A stretch of 64,000 nucleotides of DNA from Maricaulis alexandrii (GTDB lineage: Bacteria; Pseudomonadota; Alphaproteobacteria; Caulobacterales; Maricaulaceae). Each line of letters opens with the position of its first letter. Position 1 is the first letter of the stretch. The stretch covers positions 200,001-264,000 of the forward strand of contig NZ_SWKP01000006.1 in the NCBI RefSeq assembly GCF_005871165.1, in the 5' to 3' direction. Position numbers and translations under genes: made by a program. The notes beneath the pieces were generated by a model. The model was not told where the DNA came from. It did no database searches and saw only the letters and a list, made by a program, of their open reading frames with translations. This document shows, in pieces, positions 1 to 8,166 of the stretch.

Positions 1-1
1 G

Positions 2-76
2 GGCCATCCCGTCGAGGAGGGCGGCTTTTAAACCACCCTGTTTTGAAGTCAACCAAGCTTTTCAGTGTTTGTGCAG
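2..76 (+). repeat. Tandem degenerate repeat, copy 1, with terminator-like hairpin
   Basis: First of two copies of a roughly 75-bp sequence. The shared frame is GGCC, then CCCG-CGAGGAG, a G/C hairpin, a T-run, GAAGTCAA and finally TGTGCAG. Here the hairpin arms are GGGCGG (19-24) and CCACCC (33-38), followed by TTTT at 41-44. The arms differ from copy 2 but still nearly pair, which suggests selection on the fold. It may be the 3' end of an sRNA whose start lies left of the window. Confidence 0.45.
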
Positions 77-150
77 CGCGCCCCATCCGATTGAAATTTC
101 CGAAGAATTTCGACCGGCGCAGGATTTTCTAAGGCGCCTATGTAACACTG

Positions 151-237
151 GAAACCGGCTGGCTTCCCCTCTCCGTTCCGGCCCGTTTGAAGAGGCCCTC
201 CCGGCGAGGAGCGCGGTGTTTAGGCCGCGCCGTTTTT
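151..237 (+). ncRNA. Candidate small RNA ending in an intrinsic terminator
   Basis: A perfect 6-bp hairpin (GCGCGG 211-216, CCGCGC 225-230) is followed by TTTTT at 233-237, a classic intrinsic terminator with no gene upstream. A TATGTA box at 139-144 would place a start near 151 and give a transcript of about 87 nt. The transcript has pyrimidine-rich CTCC-type stretches like those of alphaproteobacterial trans-acting sRNAs. The family is not recognised, and both start and strand are inferred. Confidence 0.3.
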
Positions 238-269
238 GAAGTCAATCGACATTTCTCAGAGATGTGCAG
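194..269 (+). repeat. Tandem degenerate repeat, copy 2, with terminator hairpin
   Basis: Second copy of the 75-bp sequence seen at 2-76, with the same order of blocks (GGCC, CTCCCGGCGAGGAG, hairpin, T-run, GAAGTCAA, TGTGCAG). The hairpin arms are changed on both sides compared with copy 1, a compensatory pattern. The rest of 270-545 shows no convincing gene or structure. Confidence 0.45.
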
Positions 270-545
270 TTTGTAGTTCGGACCCGAAAAATCGGCGAAA
301 AATTTACTGCCCGGTGCGTTCGGTTTGAAGCACCGGTCTTCTCTGAAAAGACGACAAGACCTCGCATGATATAGAAACGACGCTGGTCCGCAAGGGCAAA
401 ACCGCTGCGGCAGCGCCGGTGTGAGCGGGGTTCTACAGGACGCCGCTCAGGACGCAACCCCCCTGCCCAGAGATTCCTGCAGAAGCTCGCAGCCGACACA
501 CGGGGAAGCCAATGAGAGCAGGCCTCCCCGTCTGCAGCAAATATG

Positions 546-974
546 TCATGAACGGATATAGGCGTGCAACGCAGCGGTTTCCGCTTCCATGTCTGCGATC
601 TTGGCTTTCACCACATCCCCAATGGAAACCAGCCCCAGCATGGTGGCCTTCTCCATGATGGGGACATGCCGGACCCGGCGGTCCGTCATCAGAACCATGA
701 GTTCATTGAGCCCGGTATCCAGGCGGGCCGTCACAAAGACCGAGGTCATGGCTTCGGACACCGGGCGGTCCAGCGCTGCAGCCCCGTGCAGGGCAACTTC
801 GCGGACAATATCCCGTTCGGACAGGACCGCGACCGGCCGCGCCTGACGGTCAACAACAACAACAGCACCAATCCCGTGCTCATCCAGGGTCCGAGACGCA
901 TCCCCCAGGCTCGCGGTCTCATGAAGGGTGACGACGTCATTCCCCTTTGTTCTGAGGATCGCTTCAACAATCAT
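546..974 (-). CDS. Tandem CBS-domain protein
   Basis: 142 residues made almost entirely of two CBS motifs. The first spans about residues 7-60, with GIGAVVVVDRQARPVAVLSERDIVRE, here quoted only in part: GIGAVVVVD and LSERDIVRE. The second spans about 72-132, with VRHVPIM and LVSIGDVVKAKI. Stand-alone CBS pairs bind adenosyl nucleotides and act as energy or redox sensors; the partner is unknown. The ATG start at 974 follows a purine-rich stretch. It is transcribed divergently from the DUF2157 gene. The family assignment is firm, the role open. Confidence 0.88.
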   Translation of the reverse strand: MIVEAILRTKGNDVVTLHETASLGDASRTLDEHGIGAVVVVDRQARPVAVLSERDIVREVALHGAAALDRPVSEAMTSVFVTARLDTGLNELMVLMTDRRVRHVPIMEKATMLGLVSIGDVVKAKIADMEAETAALHAYIRS

Positions 975-1167
975 GTCCAGCCCTCCCTTCGCTGCAGGCT
1001 GCCCGGCCTTCAGTCAGCCGGAACGGTTGCACGATAACACGAAAAGTCTGCGCACGGGACGAATTCGCGAAACCTTGGCGGGCCTGCCTGTGAATCAAGC
1101 TTTCATGGACAGGGCTTCCCGGCTCGGCCAACCTTTCCGGCAGGCGCGGTTAATCGGGAGGTCCGCA

Positions 1168-2469
1168 GTGGGATATCTGTCACGTCTCGGGAAGGATCTC
1201 GATCGCTGGATCGAGCAGGGCTGGGTCGACCCCGGCCGGCGGGACACCATTCTCGCTGATGCCGGCGCCCATCATCGTCACTGGACCGCCACGGGCGCAC
1301 TGACGATTCTCGGCGCGGTCCTGCTGGCCCTGTCGGCCCTCACCTTTGTGGCGGCAAACTGGGAGGGCATGCCGCGCCTGGCGAGATGCGGGGTTATCCT
1401 CATTCCGCTCTGGCTGTCCCTGGCCGGGGCCGGACAGGCCTTTGACCGGGGCGCCACGGCGCTGGGCCATGCCCTGGCCGTGCTGGGCGTCGCCTTGTTC
1501 GGTGTCGCCATTCTCCTGACCGCCCAGACCTTCAACCTGGCCTCCTATCGCAACACGGCCGTTCTGGTCTGGTGCCTGGCGGGCCTGGCCACAGCGATCA
1601 TCCTGCCCTCCCGTCCCGTCCTCATCCTGTCTGCCCTGCTCGGCGCACTCTGGGCCGGGCTGGAAATTGCCAATCCCTTCGTCACCGGCACGCTCTGGCT
1701 CTATCTGCCGCTGTGGCTGGCCAGCCTGGCACTCGCGATCCGGTTGGAATCGCGGGTGACAATCCACCTTCTGGCCTTCGCCCTGGTCCTGTGGGTCGGG
1801 CATGGCCTGGCCGAATACCGGGAGATGACCGATCTGGAACCCGCGATTCTTCAGGTCGCCGCCGTATTGGTCTTCGGCCTGCTCGCCCTGGGTGCGGCTC
1901 AGCTGCGGGACCGGAACGTGTTGGGCGGTGGCAGTCTGGCCGCCTGGCTGGCGGTGACCACGGCCGGCCTGGCCATCCTGATCCAGCCCGGCCTGTCCGA
2001 CCGCAATACGATGGGCGCTCTGGAAGAAGCCGGGCTTTACCTGCCCCTGGCACTCCCGGCTCTGCTCCTGATCGGGGCGCTGTCCGCCTGGCGGGTTCGC
2101 ACCGGCCGGATGCAGGCCCGGTCTGCGACCGGTCTGGGCATCGCAGCCTTGGCGCTTTTCGCCCTCCCCTTCGCCTACGGCACCGCATGGGACGGAATCG
2201 GGCTGCAAATCCTGTTGGGCGCCTGTCTCTATGCTGCCTGCGTGGTCCTGATTCTCGAAGGCAGCCGGACCGGGTCCCGGGCGGCGGGCGTGATCGGGAT
2301 CTGCGCCTTCATCGGTCAGACCCTCTATGTCTACTTCGAGACCTTCGGCGGCCTGCTGGACACCGCCCTCTTCTTCCTGGTGGGCGGGCTTATCCTGTTT
2401 GCCCTGGGATTCGGCCTGATGCGCTGGCAGCACCGACCGTCTCACGCCAACCGGGGAGATGCGTCATGA
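1168..2469 (+). CDS. DUF2157 multi-pass membrane protein
   Basis: A 433-residue protein. A short soluble N-terminus (DLDRWIEQGWVDPGRRDTIL) is typical of DUF2157, and is followed by about 12 hydrophobic helices from residue 45 to the end. I chose GTG 1168 because GGGAGG lies six bases upstream and the DUF2157 domain begins immediately after it; the frame stays open back into the CBS gene, but that part has no conservation signal. Its stop overlaps the next start (ATGA), so the two are translationally coupled, as usual for DUF2157/GDYXXLXY pairs. The function is unknown. Confidence 0.85.
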   Translation: MGYLSRLGKDLDRWIEQGWVDPGRRDTILADAGAHHRHWTATGALTILGAVLLALSALTFVAANWEGMPRLARCGVILIPLWLSLAGAGQAFDRGATALGHALAVLGVALFGVAILLTAQTFNLASYRNTAVLVWCLAGLATAIILPSRPVLILSALLGALWAGLEIANPFVTGTLWLYLPLWLASLALAIRLESRVTIHLLAFALVLWVGHGLAEYREMTDLEPAILQVAAVLVFGLLALGAAQLRDRNVLGGGSLAAWLAVTTAGLAILIQPGLSDRNTMGALEEAGLYLPLALPALLLIGALSAWRVRTGRMQARSATGLGIAALALFALPFAYGTAWDGIGLQILLGACLYAACVVLILEGSRTGSRAAGVIGICAFIGQTLYVYFETFGGLLDTALFFLVGGLILFALGFGLMRWQHRPSHANRGDAS

Positions 2470-3023
2470 GCCACACGCTTCGCCTCAGCCTGATCGGCGC
2501 CGTGATGACCGGATTCCTGGCTCTCATGCTGGGCCAGAACCTGATCCATCGCTCGCAGGGCACCGAAGTCCTGGTGCCGGTCGAAGGCTATGATCCGCGG
2601 GACATCCTCCTGGGGCATTACGCCAATATCCGCACACCGCTTCACCGGCTGGAGTCCGGGACGCTGGATGCCGGGGCCGGATTTGACCGCGGTGACCGGA
2701 TCTTCGTCCTGCTGGACACCGGCCCGACCGGTCATGTGACAGCCGGCGGCATCCAGGCCGAACGGCCGGAGGGTGGGCTCTACATGGAGGGGCGGGTGCG
2801 CTCGGACCATGTCGTGCCGGGCGATGTCTATCGGGTCGACTATAATATCGAGCGCTACTTCGCTTCGCAGGAACGGGCGTTGGCCCTGCAGGACCGCTTG
2901 CGCGAACGCAATGCGGACGGGGAGACCGGCGTCAGCCTGATCCTGGCCCTGAACCGCAATGGTGCGGCCCAGATCAAGGGGTTTGTGGTCGACGGTGAAC
3001 GGCGGGTAGACCGGGTCTGGTGA
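2466..3023 (+). CDS. GDYXXLXY-family membrane-anchored protein
   Basis: 185 residues with one N-terminal membrane helix (residues 7-24) and an outward domain. The family signature normally reads P-R-D-L-L-x-G-D-Y; here it is PRDILLGHYANI (about residues 44-55), so the family Asp is His. The start overlaps the stop of the DUF2157 gene by four bases, and the two probably form one membrane unit of unknown function. The stop is directly followed by the stop of the convergent rhomboid gene. Confidence 0.8.
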   Translation: MSHTLRLSLIGAVMTGFLALMLGQNLIHRSQGTEVLVPVEGYDPRDILLGHYANIRTPLHRLESGTLDAGAGFDRGDRIFVLLDTGPTGHVTAGGIQAERPEGGLYMEGRVRSDHVVPGDVYRVDYNIERYFASQERALALQDRLRERNADGETGVSLILALNRNGAAQIKGFVVDGERRVDRVW

Positions 3024-3665
3024 TCAGAACTCGCGCTCGGAGAAAAGGCCGAGCGCAATCGGCGTCAGGATGATTCCCGCCACAGTTCCCCCGATATGGC
3101 CCGCCCAGGCCAGCGGCACCGGAAAGGCCATGCCGGCAAAGGCCAGGATGATGTTGAGCCCAATCCAGGGCAGGGCCAGCCGGGCCATGCCCCGCCAACC
3201 GCCCATCACCCAGCCGGCTGCCGCGATCAGTCCGGAGACACCGGTCGAGGCGCCGCCCATCACCATGGGCTCTCCGGAATGGAGGAGAATCTGGGCCACC
3301 GCCCCGATCACCGAACAGGCGAAAAACAGGATCAGGAAACCCGCTGATCCCTTCACCCCGGTCCCGAAGGCCATGCCGACCGAACGTCCGGCACTGATCA
3401 GGATGGCCACATTCATGGCGATGTGCAGGAAGCCGAAATGGATGAAGACGTGCAAGAGATAGGGCGCGTAGGGGCCGAGCGGTTGTTGCGGGACCAGCTG
3501 GCCGGGTCCGGGTTCGATCAACACCGAGGCTGAAAATATCCAGCGGCCCACGTCCGGCAGAAGATATTCCGCACCCGCCACCAGCAGGATCCCCGTCGCC
3601 AGAATCAGGACGGCGGGTGGCATGGCATTGAAAACCGGGTCTCTGCGACCGTCCCGTAGCGGCAC
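3024..3665 (-). CDS. Rhomboid-family intramembrane serine protease
   Basis: About 213 residues and six membrane helices. The rhomboid core is visible: the TM2 motif HFGFLHIAMN, the nucleophile loop GASTGVSG (Ser of GVSG) and the partner His in GHIGGTVAG in the last helix. It should cleave transmembrane substrates within the lipid bilayer. I prefer GTG 3665, which has GGAGA six bases upstream; an in-frame GTG at 3701 would add 12 residues without a good ribosome site. It is convergent with the GDYXXLXY gene. The substrate is unknown. Confidence 0.88.
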   Translation of the reverse strand: MPLRDGRRDPVFNAMPPAVLILATGILLVAGAEYLLPDVGRWIFSASVLIEPGPGQLVPQQPLGPYAPYLLHVFIHFGFLHIAMNVAILISAGRSVGMAFGTGVKGSAGFLILFFACSVIGAVAQILLHSGEPMVMGGASTGVSGLIAAAGWVMGGWRGMARLALPWIGLNIILAFAGMAFPVPLAWAGHIGGTVAGIILTPIALGLFSEREF

Positions 3666-3826
3666 ACTTTCTCTCCACAAAAGCGTTCCGCCTTGGCCCA
3701 CCGGCCCTGCAGAACTCGTCTTTCAGGCGAATTCCCCCAACAGGGGAACAGGTTTAGCGCCCCTCACCTACTGGCACGCGCGTTGCAGTACGAGCGGTGA
3801 ATACGCGTCTAAAAGGACACGACGAC

Positions 3827-4258
3827 ATGACACTGCGCAAGCTCTCCATCACCGCCGGTTTCACCGTTGCGATGAGTCTGGCGGCCTCGGCGGCCCAGGC
3901 CCAACAGGTCGAGAGCACGGCAGGCTGGGAAATCCCGTACGGCCAGAGCACGACGGCGACGTCGGCCCAGGCCTGGTCCGGGGCCGGTGCCAGCGCCGGA
4001 GCAGCCGCCCGGTCGGAAGCCGGAAATCGCGTGATCATCGACGGGGTCATCCAGACCGGTGTCGGCGTCTCCACCCAGACCGGCCTGTTCGGCGGGGGTG
4101 TGGGCTCCAACGCAACGGCGATCGGCAACCAGCTGAACGTCAATGTCACCGGCCGGTACAACACCGTCATCGTCAATTCGACCCAAATCAATAATGGCGA
4201 CGTCAACGCCAACGCGAATGCCAACGGCAATGTGAGTAGTGCCAATGACCAAGACTAA
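3827..4258 (+). CDS. hfaA: Holdfast anchoring protein HfaA
   Basis: A 143-residue secreted protein with a Sec signal (about residues 1-25, cleavage after AAQA). The mature part is rich in Gly, Ala, Asn and Val and ends in the repeat-like NGDVNANANANGN. It is the first gene of a three-gene set whose second member is the CsgG-like HfaB, the arrangement of Caulobacter hfaABD. HfaA is a cell-surface polymer subunit that holds the adhesive holdfast to the envelope. ATG 3827 has AAAGGA nine bases upstream; an upstream GTG is unlikely. The last 14 bases overlap hfaB. Confidence 0.85.
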   Translation: MTLRKLSITAGFTVAMSLAASAAQAQQVESTAGWEIPYGQSTTATSAQAWSGAGASAGAAARSEAGNRVIIDGVIQTGVGVSTQTGLFGGGVGSNATAIGNQLNVNVTGRYNTVIVNSTQINNGDVNANANANGNVSSANDQD

Positions 4259-5258
4259 GATTCTGATGGCGACACTCGCCAGCGCGCTTGCGCTGACGGG
4301 CTGTGCGACCACCGCCCGCACGGGCGGATCGGACGGGCTCTACGCCCAGCCGATCGGTGGCGCACCGGTGACCGCCAATCCGACGCCTTATTCCGAAGCG
4401 CTGGTTTGCCTGGCCAATTATGCCCGGGAACACAATCTGCAATCGCCCCGCATCGCGGTTGGCCGACTGTCGGACTATACCGGCCGGTCCTCGCTGGAAG
4501 GCGGCGCGGCGATCACGCAGGGCGCATCCTTGATGGCGATCTCGGCCTTTGCCAAGGCGGGCGTCCGCCTGGTGGAGCGATTCGACACCTCCGTGTCGGA
4601 ACTGGAATTGCGCTATGCCAACAATTCGCTGATCGGCGATGACAATGGGCAACAACGTCAGATCCATGCGGCCTCCCTGCCCGGTTCGGACTATCATCTG
4701 GTCGGTGGCATCACCGAGCTGAACTATAACATCCGCTCCAACGGCGTGGATGTTCTGGCCGGTGACCGGATCGACAGTGACCCGACGGGCCTGTTCTCGC
4801 GCCGGGCCTGGGTGATGAATATCGGCCTGGACCTGCGTCTCAACGAGACCCGCACCATGGAGACGGTCGACGTCATCTCCTATCAGAAACAGATCATCGG
4901 CCGCGAAATCTCCGCCGGCGTGTTCGCCTTCTGGGACGAAGCCGTGATCGACATTTCCGGCGGCGGCCGTTCCCTGGAGCCGGTCCAGCTGGCCGTGCGC
5001 TCCGTGATTGAACGCGCCGTGCTGGAAATCTCGGCCCAACTCTATGGCGTCGATCCCGCCGCGGCCTGCGTCTATTCCGATCCGATCGGCGGCAGCATGA
5101 ATGGCGGCGGCCACACCAATTTCACCGGCGGCGTCAATGCCACCTCGACCTATGGCTCCCGGGAGACCTCGAATGTCCAAGCGCGCCAAACTGTTGATCG
5201 CGGGCATGATCGCCGCGACGAGCACGTGCGCAGCTACCTTCGCGGACGATACGACTGA
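4245..5258 (+). CDS. hfaB: HfaB, CsgG-family outer-membrane secretion lipoprotein
   Basis: A 337-residue CsgG/HfaB protein. The N-terminus is a lipoprotein signal (LALTGC, lipidated Cys20). The CsgG core follows: RIAVGRLSDYTGR, then GASLMAISAFAKAGVRLVERFD, given here as GASLMAISAF and VRLVERFD, then YHLVGGITELNYNI. By analogy with curli CsgG it forms an outer-membrane ring through which HfaA and HfaD reach the surface. ATG 4245 lies inside the end of hfaA; a GTG at 4239 is also possible. The C-terminal extension (after about residue 290) overlaps the start of hfaD by 86 bases. Confidence 0.9.
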   Translation: MTKTKILMATLASALALTGCATTARTGGSDGLYAQPIGGAPVTANPTPYSEALVCLANYAREHNLQSPRIAVGRLSDYTGRSSLEGGAAITQGASLMAISAFAKAGVRLVERFDTSVSELELRYANNSLIGDDNGQQRQIHAASLPGSDYHLVGGITELNYNIRSNGVDVLAGDRIDSDPTGLFSRRAWVMNIGLDLRLNETRTMETVDVISYQKQIIGREISAGVFAFWDEAVIDISGGGRSLEPVQLAVRSVIERAVLEISAQLYGVDPAAACVYSDPIGGSMNGGGHTNFTGGVNATSTYGSRETSNVQARQTVDRGHDRRDEHVRSYLRGRYD

Positions 5259-6411
5259 GATCCTGAACGGACAGCTCAACCTGGATGCCGCCATCAATGT
5301 GACGGCCCGGGGTGAGACCGATCAGGCCGCCGCTGCCACAATGACAGGCATCGGCTCCGCGAATGCGCTGACAGTGGATGTGGTGGAACACCACGACATC
5401 GAGTCGGAACAGACCTTTTCCGGCAGCGTCGACGTGCAGGCTGAAACCCGTGCGACCGCGATTGACGGCACCGCCATCACCACGGCGGCAGCCCAGGGCA
5501 ATTCGGTCAGCGTCATCAATGATAACGGCATGCATGCCGATGTGGGACAGACGGCGCTCGACGGCTCGACGGTCTCGGCATCGGCGCGGCTGGAGATCGA
5601 CTCCTACGCCATGAATTCGGTGACCACGGCGACGGCGACGGCCAATGCCTATGACGCCGTCAGCTATGGCGGTCACAATGAACTGGCCCTGCGCCAGGAC
5701 AGTGGTGCGGATGTCACCGCCGATTCCTATGTGCTCGCCGAGACCGGCGGGCTGGGCAACACCGCCAATATCATCGGCGCCGCCAACGGCAATTCCGCCC
5801 AGATCCAGGGCTATTATCTCGCCCCCGACCAGGTCGCCGATATCGACCAGGACAATCGCGGCGATGTGACGGCCCGCGCCGGCACGGACGCCGGTGGCGG
5901 GGCGATCTACACGACCGCCGTCTCCTCCGCGAACGGCAATTCGGCCTGGATGCAGAATGAATGGGGCTATGGCCACATCCAGGGCGAGCAGGACAATGAA
6001 GGCGACGTGACCGCCGAAACCGATGTCGCCATCGGCGATTTCGACATCGACCTGGTCAGCCTGTCGTCCGAGGGCGTCGGCAATTCCGCCATCATCTCCA
6101 ATATCGGTGCGGACGCCTATATGGGTGTCGACCAGACCAATAATGGTGTGGTGACGGCGACGACCAGCTTTGACGGCGGCACGGGCGGATCCGTGCTGGC
6201 CTCGGCCACGGCCTTTGGCAATGCCGCGACGACCTATGTGTGTTCGGAATGCGCCGTGACCGCCTATGGCAATACGAACCAGACGAATAATTCGGCCGTG
6301 AACGCCTATGTGACCGGCCGGATGAATACCGGCGGGGCCATGTCAGGGACCGCAACCGCGATCGGCAATTCGGCGACCTATCAATCGATCACGCCCAATT
6401 CGGGCAATTAG
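5173..6411 (+). CDS. hfaD: HfaD-like holdfast anchor, repetitive surface protein
   Basis: 412 residues: a Sec signal (MSKRAKLLIAGMIAATSTC to about residue 25), then a long repetitive chain of Asn/Ala/Thr/Asp-rich units. Recurring elements are GNS(A/V), QDN-x-GDVTA and QTNN, at spacings of about 20-45 residues, consistent with a beta-solenoid or fibrous adhesin. Its position after hfaA and hfaB and its size match HfaD, the large holdfast attachment subunit. ATG 5173 has GGGAG upstream and lies within hfaB. A strong terminator follows at 6449. Confidence 0.8.
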   Translation: MSKRAKLLIAGMIAATSTCAATFADDTTEILNGQLNLDAAINVTARGETDQAAAATMTGIGSANALTVDVVEHHDIESEQTFSGSVDVQAETRATAIDGTAITTAAAQGNSVSVINDNGMHADVGQTALDGSTVSASARLEIDSYAMNSVTTATATANAYDAVSYGGHNELALRQDSGADVTADSYVLAETGGLGNTANIIGAANGNSAQIQGYYLAPDQVADIDQDNRGDVTARAGTDAGGGAIYTTAVSSANGNSAWMQNEWGYGHIQGEQDNEGDVTAETDVAIGDFDIDLVSLSSEGVGNSAIISNIGADAYMGVDQTNNGVVTATTSFDGGTGGSVLASATAFGNAATTYVCSECAVTAYGNTNQTNNSAVNAYVTGRMNTGGAMSGTATAIGNSATYQSITPNSGN

Positions 6412-6448
6412 AGCCATCCACTGACCCAACTGGGGGCAAGGTGGACAA

Positions 6449-6486
6449 CCCCGGGCGCCGTGTTGTGGCGTCCGGGGTTTTCTTTT
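6449..6486 (+). terminator. Intrinsic terminator of the hfaABD operon
   Basis: An 11-bp stem (CCCCGGGCGCC 6449-6459 with GGCGTCCGGGG 6467-6477, one mismatch) and a 7-base loop are followed by TTTTCTTTT-like sequence to 6486. It is 38 bases after the hfaD stop and on the same strand. Confidence 0.85.
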
Positions 6487-6499
6487 GCCGGCACACCAA

Positions 6500-6824
6500 G
6501 AACGCCACGCGCTGTCACGCTGGCGGTATGAGGGGTGCGGGACGCCGTCCGGCATCGTCGCTAATGAATTTGTGAGTGACGCCGAAAGGCGTCCCGCACA
6601 CGGAGATTTCCTCCCGCCTCTCGACGGGTATTCAAGACCGGGTGGGTACAGGTTCCAACCCTTGGAACCAGCGGACCCCCTCGATAGCCGCTCCTTCCTT
6701 CCGGTGGTCAATCCGGATGTCCGAAACGCTCCGCTAACTCATCACCCCCGACCTGACCGGGCCGGGCCTCGAGTGGTGAAGAGGCGGGAGGTAGATTATG
6801 CGAGGCGGTTGGGGGTGGGGATAA
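6500..6824. other. Gene-poor stretch between hfaD and the NV-rich secreted protein
   Basis: No reading frame here has a credible start, ribosome site or protein family. Short inverted sequences occur (GCGGGACGCC and GGCGTCCCGC near 6538 and 6588), which look like another dispersed palindromic element. I see no RNA gene. Confidence 0.4.
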
Positions 6825-6959
6825 GTTTTCCTCCACCGCCGCGCGGCGGAGGTGTCCCGCAGGGACGGATGGGCCGGCGACGCCGGAAGTACGGCGATGA
6901 CGCGCCGCCCCTTCGACCCGATGCTGCGCATCGGCCCACTTCCCCATCAAATGGGGAAG
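6825..6959 (+). repeat. Dispersed ~140-bp modular palindromic repeat, copy A
   Basis: It starts at GTTTTCCTCC and ends at the palindrome CTTCCCCATC-AAATGGGGAAG. In between are a GGCGG/CCGCC hairpin, CCCGCAGGG, and the block GACGCGCCGCCCCTTCGACC. The same blocks occur in the same order, on the opposite strand, at 51412-51561. It is intergenic at both sites, so it looks like a non-coding mobile or REP-like element. Confidence 0.7.
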
Positions 6960-7018
6960 AAAAACACCCCCTCTCCCCGGGGAGAAGGAGGGCGCTGAGG
7001 CCAAGACGATCCACGCAC

Positions 7019-7049
7019 AAAAAAAGCCCCGGCTGTTTCCAGCCGGGGC
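7019..7049 (-). terminator. Intrinsic terminator of the NV-rich secreted protein gene
   Basis: A perfect 10-bp stem (GCCCCGGCTG 7026-7035 with CAGCCGGGGC 7040-7049) has a 4-base loop. On the minus strand it is followed by seven T residues (7025-7019). It sits 43 bases past the stop of the minus-strand gene. Confidence 0.88.
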
Positions 7050-7092
7050 AGGCATGCCGAGTGGCATGTGAGTGTGGTTGTTTGTTGAAGAC

Positions 7093-7971
7093 TCAGCGGT
7101 AACCGCCAACGCCACCGTCGAGCATCAATGTCATGGAAACGGTCTGGCGGCGTTCGCGTTCCACTTCGCGACGCATGCGCTCGGTATAATGCTCCTCGCG
7201 GCGCATATAGATGAGCTTCACACCCGGGCCGTGACGGCGCAGCAGGGAGCGTTCATTGCAATTGCGGCGCGGTTCCTGGGTCTGGCAGTAGAGGCGGCCA
7301 TCGGCACCATGGCGCAGGGCTTCCCCCTTGCGGCACATGATGGTCGGCGCTTCGGACCAGTCATATTCGCCATCGCGGACCCAGCCGATCGTGGTCTGCA
7401 TCGCCGTACCGGCCATACAACGATAGATCTCGCCTTCATAGGACCGGCCGACACGCTCATCGGCATCAACGCGGGACGCCGGATGCGGTGTTCCATTGTC
7501 ATCCACGCACACGGCCCGGACGACCCGCCATTCCTCGACCCAGCGGATGCGCTCTTCCTCATACCATTCGTATTCGGCTTCTTCCGCGACACCCACCACA
7601 TTGAGACCGGTAATGGCCGTGGCAGCCGGCGCGGTCGTCATCGGGGTGTAGGAGCCACCCCCGATAAAGGTGATGGCGCCGGCACCGGCTCGACTGGAAG
7701 CCCCGGCATTGGCCGTGGCATTGCTTGACGCGTCGACATTCACATTGGTGTTCACATTGACCCGCGTCGAGACATTCACGCCGACATTGATATTGCCGCC
7801 ATGGATGTTGACGTTCGGCACATTCACCGTGTGCCCCCCGCCATGATCACAGCAGGTGGTCGGCGGCGGTGGCGGTTCACAACACTGTGCCGATGCGACC
7901 GCGGGAACGGTCACAAAAGCAATCGCGGCTCCCGCCAGGGCGAGAAAAGCGTGCCGGGCTGATACGCGCAT
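7093..7971 (-). CDS. Secreted Asn/Val-repeat protein of unknown function
   Basis: 292 residues with a Sec signal peptide (MRVSARHAFLALAGAAIAFV..., cleavage after ASA). A Cys/Pro-rich linker (QCCEPPPPPTTCC) leads to an alternating stretch with VNVPNVNIHGGNINVGVNVS and then VNVNTNVNVDASSNATANAG, about residues 48-95. The C-terminal half has charged, Cys-containing sequence (VCVDDN, YRCMAG, MCRKGEA, YCQT), probably disulfide-bonded. ATG 7971 has AAGGAG eight bases upstream. I do not recognise a family. Its bias resembles the HfaA/HfaD anchors 3 kb away, so a surface or fibre role is possible but only inferred. Confidence 0.75.
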   Translation of the reverse strand: MRVSARHAFLALAGAAIAFVTVPAVASAQCCEPPPPPTTCCDHGGGHTVNVPNVNIHGGNINVGVNVSTRVNVNTNVNVDASSNATANAGASSRAGAGAITFIGGGSYTPMTTAPAATAITGLNVVGVAEEAEYEWYEEERIRWVEEWRVVRAVCVDDNGTPHPASRVDADERVGRSYEGEIYRCMAGTAMQTTIGWVRDGEYDWSEAPTIMCRKGEALRHGADGRLYCQTQEPRRNCNERSLLRRHGPGVKLIYMRREEHYTERMRREVERERRQTVSMTLMLDGGVGGYR

Positions 7972-8166
7972 GGGCTTGCTCCTTGGTCTTCCCCCCCTTC
8001 GTTGCAATCCGCATACCGTTTCGCGTGCCAGGAGTTCGCGCCTCCGGTGAATGCCCTGCAACCGGGTTCCCGCCGGGCGGGTATGGCCCCGAACTTGTAA
8101 TCCCGTCCCGCAACGCACCGGACCGGAACAGGCCGGTCATCTGGATGAGTTTTGGGAGCCCACGGG

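Noticed and set aside
1180-2445. A 421-codon open frame on the minus strand, opposite the DUF2157 gene
   Set aside because: GC-rich third positions leave long antisense frames. It is rich in Gln, Gly and Arg, has no family, and lies fully over a recognised gene.
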